This document shows positions 6,450-7,661 of a DNA stretch of 7,661 nucleotides, in pieces (within the stretch, counting starts at the first letter, position 1; each line of letters begins with the position of its first letter). The notes beneath the pieces are model-generated. The model had not been told where the DNA came from. It did not search any database and worked only from the letters and a program-made list of their open reading frames with translations. Origin of the DNA: Betaproteobacteria bacterium (lineage in GTDB: Bacteria > Pseudomonadota > Gammaproteobacteria > Burkholderiales > Usitatibacteraceae). Location: positions 1 through 7,661 of the forward strand of contig JAAOZZ010000292.1 of NCBI GenBank assembly GCA_012274175.1, read 5' to 3'. Made by a program: the position numbers and the translations under genes.

Positions 6450-7087
6450 CAGTGCAGCGCCGCCTTCACGAAGCCGAAGGGCCGGATGTCGCCCTTGCCC
6501 TCGCGCACGAGCCGGGGTGCTTCGCCCGAAAGGTCGATCACCGTGGTCACCTCGCCATTGCAGGGTCCCGAGTCGATCACCAAATCCAGCTGGTGCTCGA
6601 GGTGCCGGCGGATCTCGGCGGCGTCGTTCAGCGCCACGCCGTGTGCCGGCAGGATGAGCGTCGAGGAAAGCAGCGGCTCGGCCAGCGCGTCGAGCAGCGC
6701 GCGCGCCACCGGATGATTCGGGATGCGCACGCCGATGGTGTGCCGCGGGTGCAGCAGCCGCCGGGGCACTTCGCGGGTGGCCCGCAGGATGAACGTGTAG
6801 CTTCCCGGCGTGTTGGCACGCATCAGGCGGAACTGCAGGTTGTCCACCTTCGCGAACAGTCCCGCCTCCGAGAGGTCGCGGCAGACGAGCGTGAGGTGAT
6901 GCCGCTCGTCCACGTCGCGGATGCGCCGGATGCGCTCCATCGCGGCCTTGTCGCCGATGTGGCAACCCAGCGCGTAGCACGAGTCCGTGGGATAGGCGAC
7001 CACACCCCCCGCGCGGATGATGTCCACGGCCTGCCGGATCAGCCGCGGCTGGGGGTTGTCGGGATGCACCGAAAAGAATTGCGCCAT
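6449..7087 (-). CDS. YciO/Sua5/YrdC family protein (L-threonylcarbamoyladenylate synthase-like)
   Basis: Product of 212 residues from the ATG at 7087. The start MAQFFSVHPDNPQ is the expected YciO N-terminus. The family signature follows: GGVVAYPTDSCYALGC (27-42), then RIRDVDERHHLTLVCRDLS, LQFRLMRANTPGSYTFIL, VPRRLL, TIGVRIP and, near the end, TTVIDLSGEAPRLVREGKGDI. The Sua5/YrdC fold makes threonylcarbamoyl-AMP from threonine, bicarbonate and ATP for t6A in tRNA. The YciO branch is a paralogue whose cellular role is less clear: E. coli YciO does not replace YrdC. I therefore assign the family and not the reaction. An upstream in-frame GTG at 7171 would add 28 residues but lacks family similarity and a ribosome binding site. 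GAGGA abuts the ATG directly, unusually close for a Shine-Dalgarno site. The adjacent PHP gene repeats the yciV-yciO neighbourhood of E. coli. Confidence 0.92.
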   Translation of the reverse strand: MAQFFSVHPDNPQPRLIRQAVDIIRAGGVVAYPTDSCYALGCHIGDKAAMERIRRIRDVDERHHLTLVCRDLSEAGLFAKVDNLQFRLMRANTPGSYTFILRATREVPRRLLHPRHTIGVRIPNHPVARALLDALAEPLLSSTLILPAHGVALNDAAEIRRHLEHQLDLVIDSGPCNGEVTTVIDLSGEAPRLVREGKGDIRPFGFVKAALH

Positions 7088-7121
7088 TCCTCGCCGAGGC
7101 GCCTCGCTTGTCGAGGCGCGC
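7088..7121 (-). promoter_or_regulatory. Nested inverted repeats over the yciO-like start: possible alternative hairpins
   Basis: Transcribed leftwards, this leader holds GCGCCTCG (7119-7112), a 5-base loop, and its exact complement CGAGGCGC (7106-7099), an 8-bp GC-rich stem. The second arm also belongs to a 12-bp perfect palindrome (7106-7095). A CCTC (7099-7096) can pair with the GAGG (7092-7089) next to the ATG across a 3-base loop. Several of these pairings exclude each other, so the GAGG could be either open or masked. No T-run follows on the transcribed strand, so it does not look like a terminator. The repeats are seen; control of translation is inference. Confidence 0.4.
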
Positions 7122-7181
7122 GTAAAAATTGTTTCCTTCGGGGCGCAGGGCACTTCGCCCGCGCCGCTCACCGGGCGGCTG

Positions 7182-7661
7182 CTAGTGCGCCCATTTGGTC
7201 CACACGGGCGTGAGCGACGCGTGCAGCGGCGGCAGCCGCCCCGGCTCGCAGGGACTTTCCCCCGGACCGTGGTAATCGGCCCCGCGCGACGCGAGGAACC
7301 CGTGCTCCTGCGCGACCCGTTGCCACATCGCGTACTGCTCGGGACGGTGGCTTCCCGTCACCACTTCGATCGCTTCGCCGCCGAAGGCGCGGAATTCCTT
7401 GAGCATCTCGTGGCGCATCATCGGCTTCAGGTTGTAGCGGCCGGGATGCGCGAGCACCGCGGTGCCGCCCGCTCCGCGGATCCAGGCCACCGCGCTCTCG
7501 AGGCTCGCCCAGCGATGGGACACGTACGCGGACTTGCCCTTCGCCAGGTACTTGTCGAAGGCGGCCTGGGTGTCCTTGACGCGCCCGGTGGCCACCAGGT
7601 GCCGCGCGAAATGCACGCGGCTCAGCATCGACTTGTTCTGCGCCAGCGCGAGCGCCCCGTC
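7182..7661 (-). CDS. PHP-domain phosphatase, RNase AM/YciV (TrpH) type (N-terminus outside window)
   Basis: The frame is open from the right edge to a TAG at 7184-7182, giving 159 C-terminal residues; the usual family length is about 280, so the first 110-130 residues, including the N-terminal HxH metal ligands, lie outside. What remains matches the YciV/TrpH group: MLSRVHFARHLV, YLAKGKSAYV, WASLESAVAWI, then AVLAHPGRYNL with a metal-binding His, EAIEVVTGSH and ADYHGPGES with Asp and His ligands, ending in RLPPL and LTPVW. E. coli YciV (RNase AM) removes nucleotides from RNA 5' ends, and relatives hydrolyse 3',5'-nucleoside bisphosphates; either activity may apply here. A 94-bp gap separates it from the yciO-like gene, the largest in the window, so a new promoter may lie there, although I see no clear -35/-10 pair. 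Confidence 0.9.
   Translation of the reverse strand, partial: DGALALAQNKSMLSRVHFARHLVATGRVKDTQAAFDKYLAKGKSAYVSHRWASLESAVAWIRGAGGTAVLAHPGRYNLKPMMRHEMLKEFRAFGGEAIEVVTGSHRPEQYAMWQRVAQEHGFLASRGADYHGPGESPCEPGRLPPLHASLTPVWTKWAH

Noticed and set aside
7095..7125. GC-rich hairpin as a rho-independent terminator for the PHP gene
   Set aside because: On the transcribed strand the T-run lies before the hairpin, not after it. On the plus strand the stem is followed by an A-rich stretch. Neither direction fits a terminator.
7088..7171. Upstream GTG at 7171 as the start of the yciO-like protein
   Set aside because: The extra 28 residues do not resemble the family, run through the inverted repeats and lack a ribosome binding site, while the ATG at 7087 gives the expected N-terminus.
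6452..7213. Plus-strand open frame of 253 residues opposite the yciO-like gene
   Set aside because: Antisense shadow with no recognisable domain, while the minus strand encodes a clear YciO-family protein.

Overview
This is a GC-rich, gene-dense stretch of what looks like a betaproteobacterial chromosome. The taxonomic call is an inference from three things: the roughly 400-residue form of TrpS, the ScpA and RluB sequence style (RluB with a long low-complexity tail), and the gene order PHP phosphatase, YciO-type protein, site-2 protease, trpS, scpA, scpB, rluB. I cannot name a genus. All nine genes I can support lie on the minus strand, so the window reads from right to left. The long plus-strand open frames are antisense shadows caused by high GC.

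Layout in the direction of transcription: a PHP-domain phosphatase missing its N-terminus (7661-7182); a 94-bp gap with nested inverted repeats and an AT-rich patch; a YciO/Sua5/YrdC-family protein (7087-6449); an M50 site-2 protease family membrane protein (6449-5784); tryptophanyl-tRNA synthetase (5758-4550); a predicted exported alpha/beta hydrolase (4557-3649); ScpA (3652-2804) and ScpB (2799-2077), the non-SMC condensin subunits; the 23S rRNA pseudouridine synthase RluB with a tail of about 210 residues (2087-591); and, running off the left edge, a membrane-anchored DUF1499 protein (561-1).

From 7087 to the left edge the genes overlap or are separated by at most 29 bp. Four junctions overlap: a shared-base TGATG, an ATGA, an 8-base overlap (if the first start of the hydrolase is used) and an 11-base overlap. 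This suggests one long transcript with translational coupling. The cargo joins RNA metabolism and translation (PHP phosphatase, possible tRNA threonylcarbamoylation, tryptophan charging, rRNA pseudouridylation) with chromosome segregation (ScpAB) and envelope functions (M50 protease, exported hydrolase, DUF1499). The only gap long enough for a leader or internal control element is 7088-7181.

I see no tRNA, rRNA, CRISPR array, insertion sequence, phage gene or convincing rho-independent terminator. This is mostly an ordinary housekeeping region, and I do not find support for a new multi-gene system. The points worth a second look are a four-cysteine iron-sulfur-type motif in TrpS, the exported hydrolase wedged between trpS and scpA, the low-complexity tail of RluB with its encoded G-run array, and the mutually exclusive hairpins over the start of the yciO-like gene.
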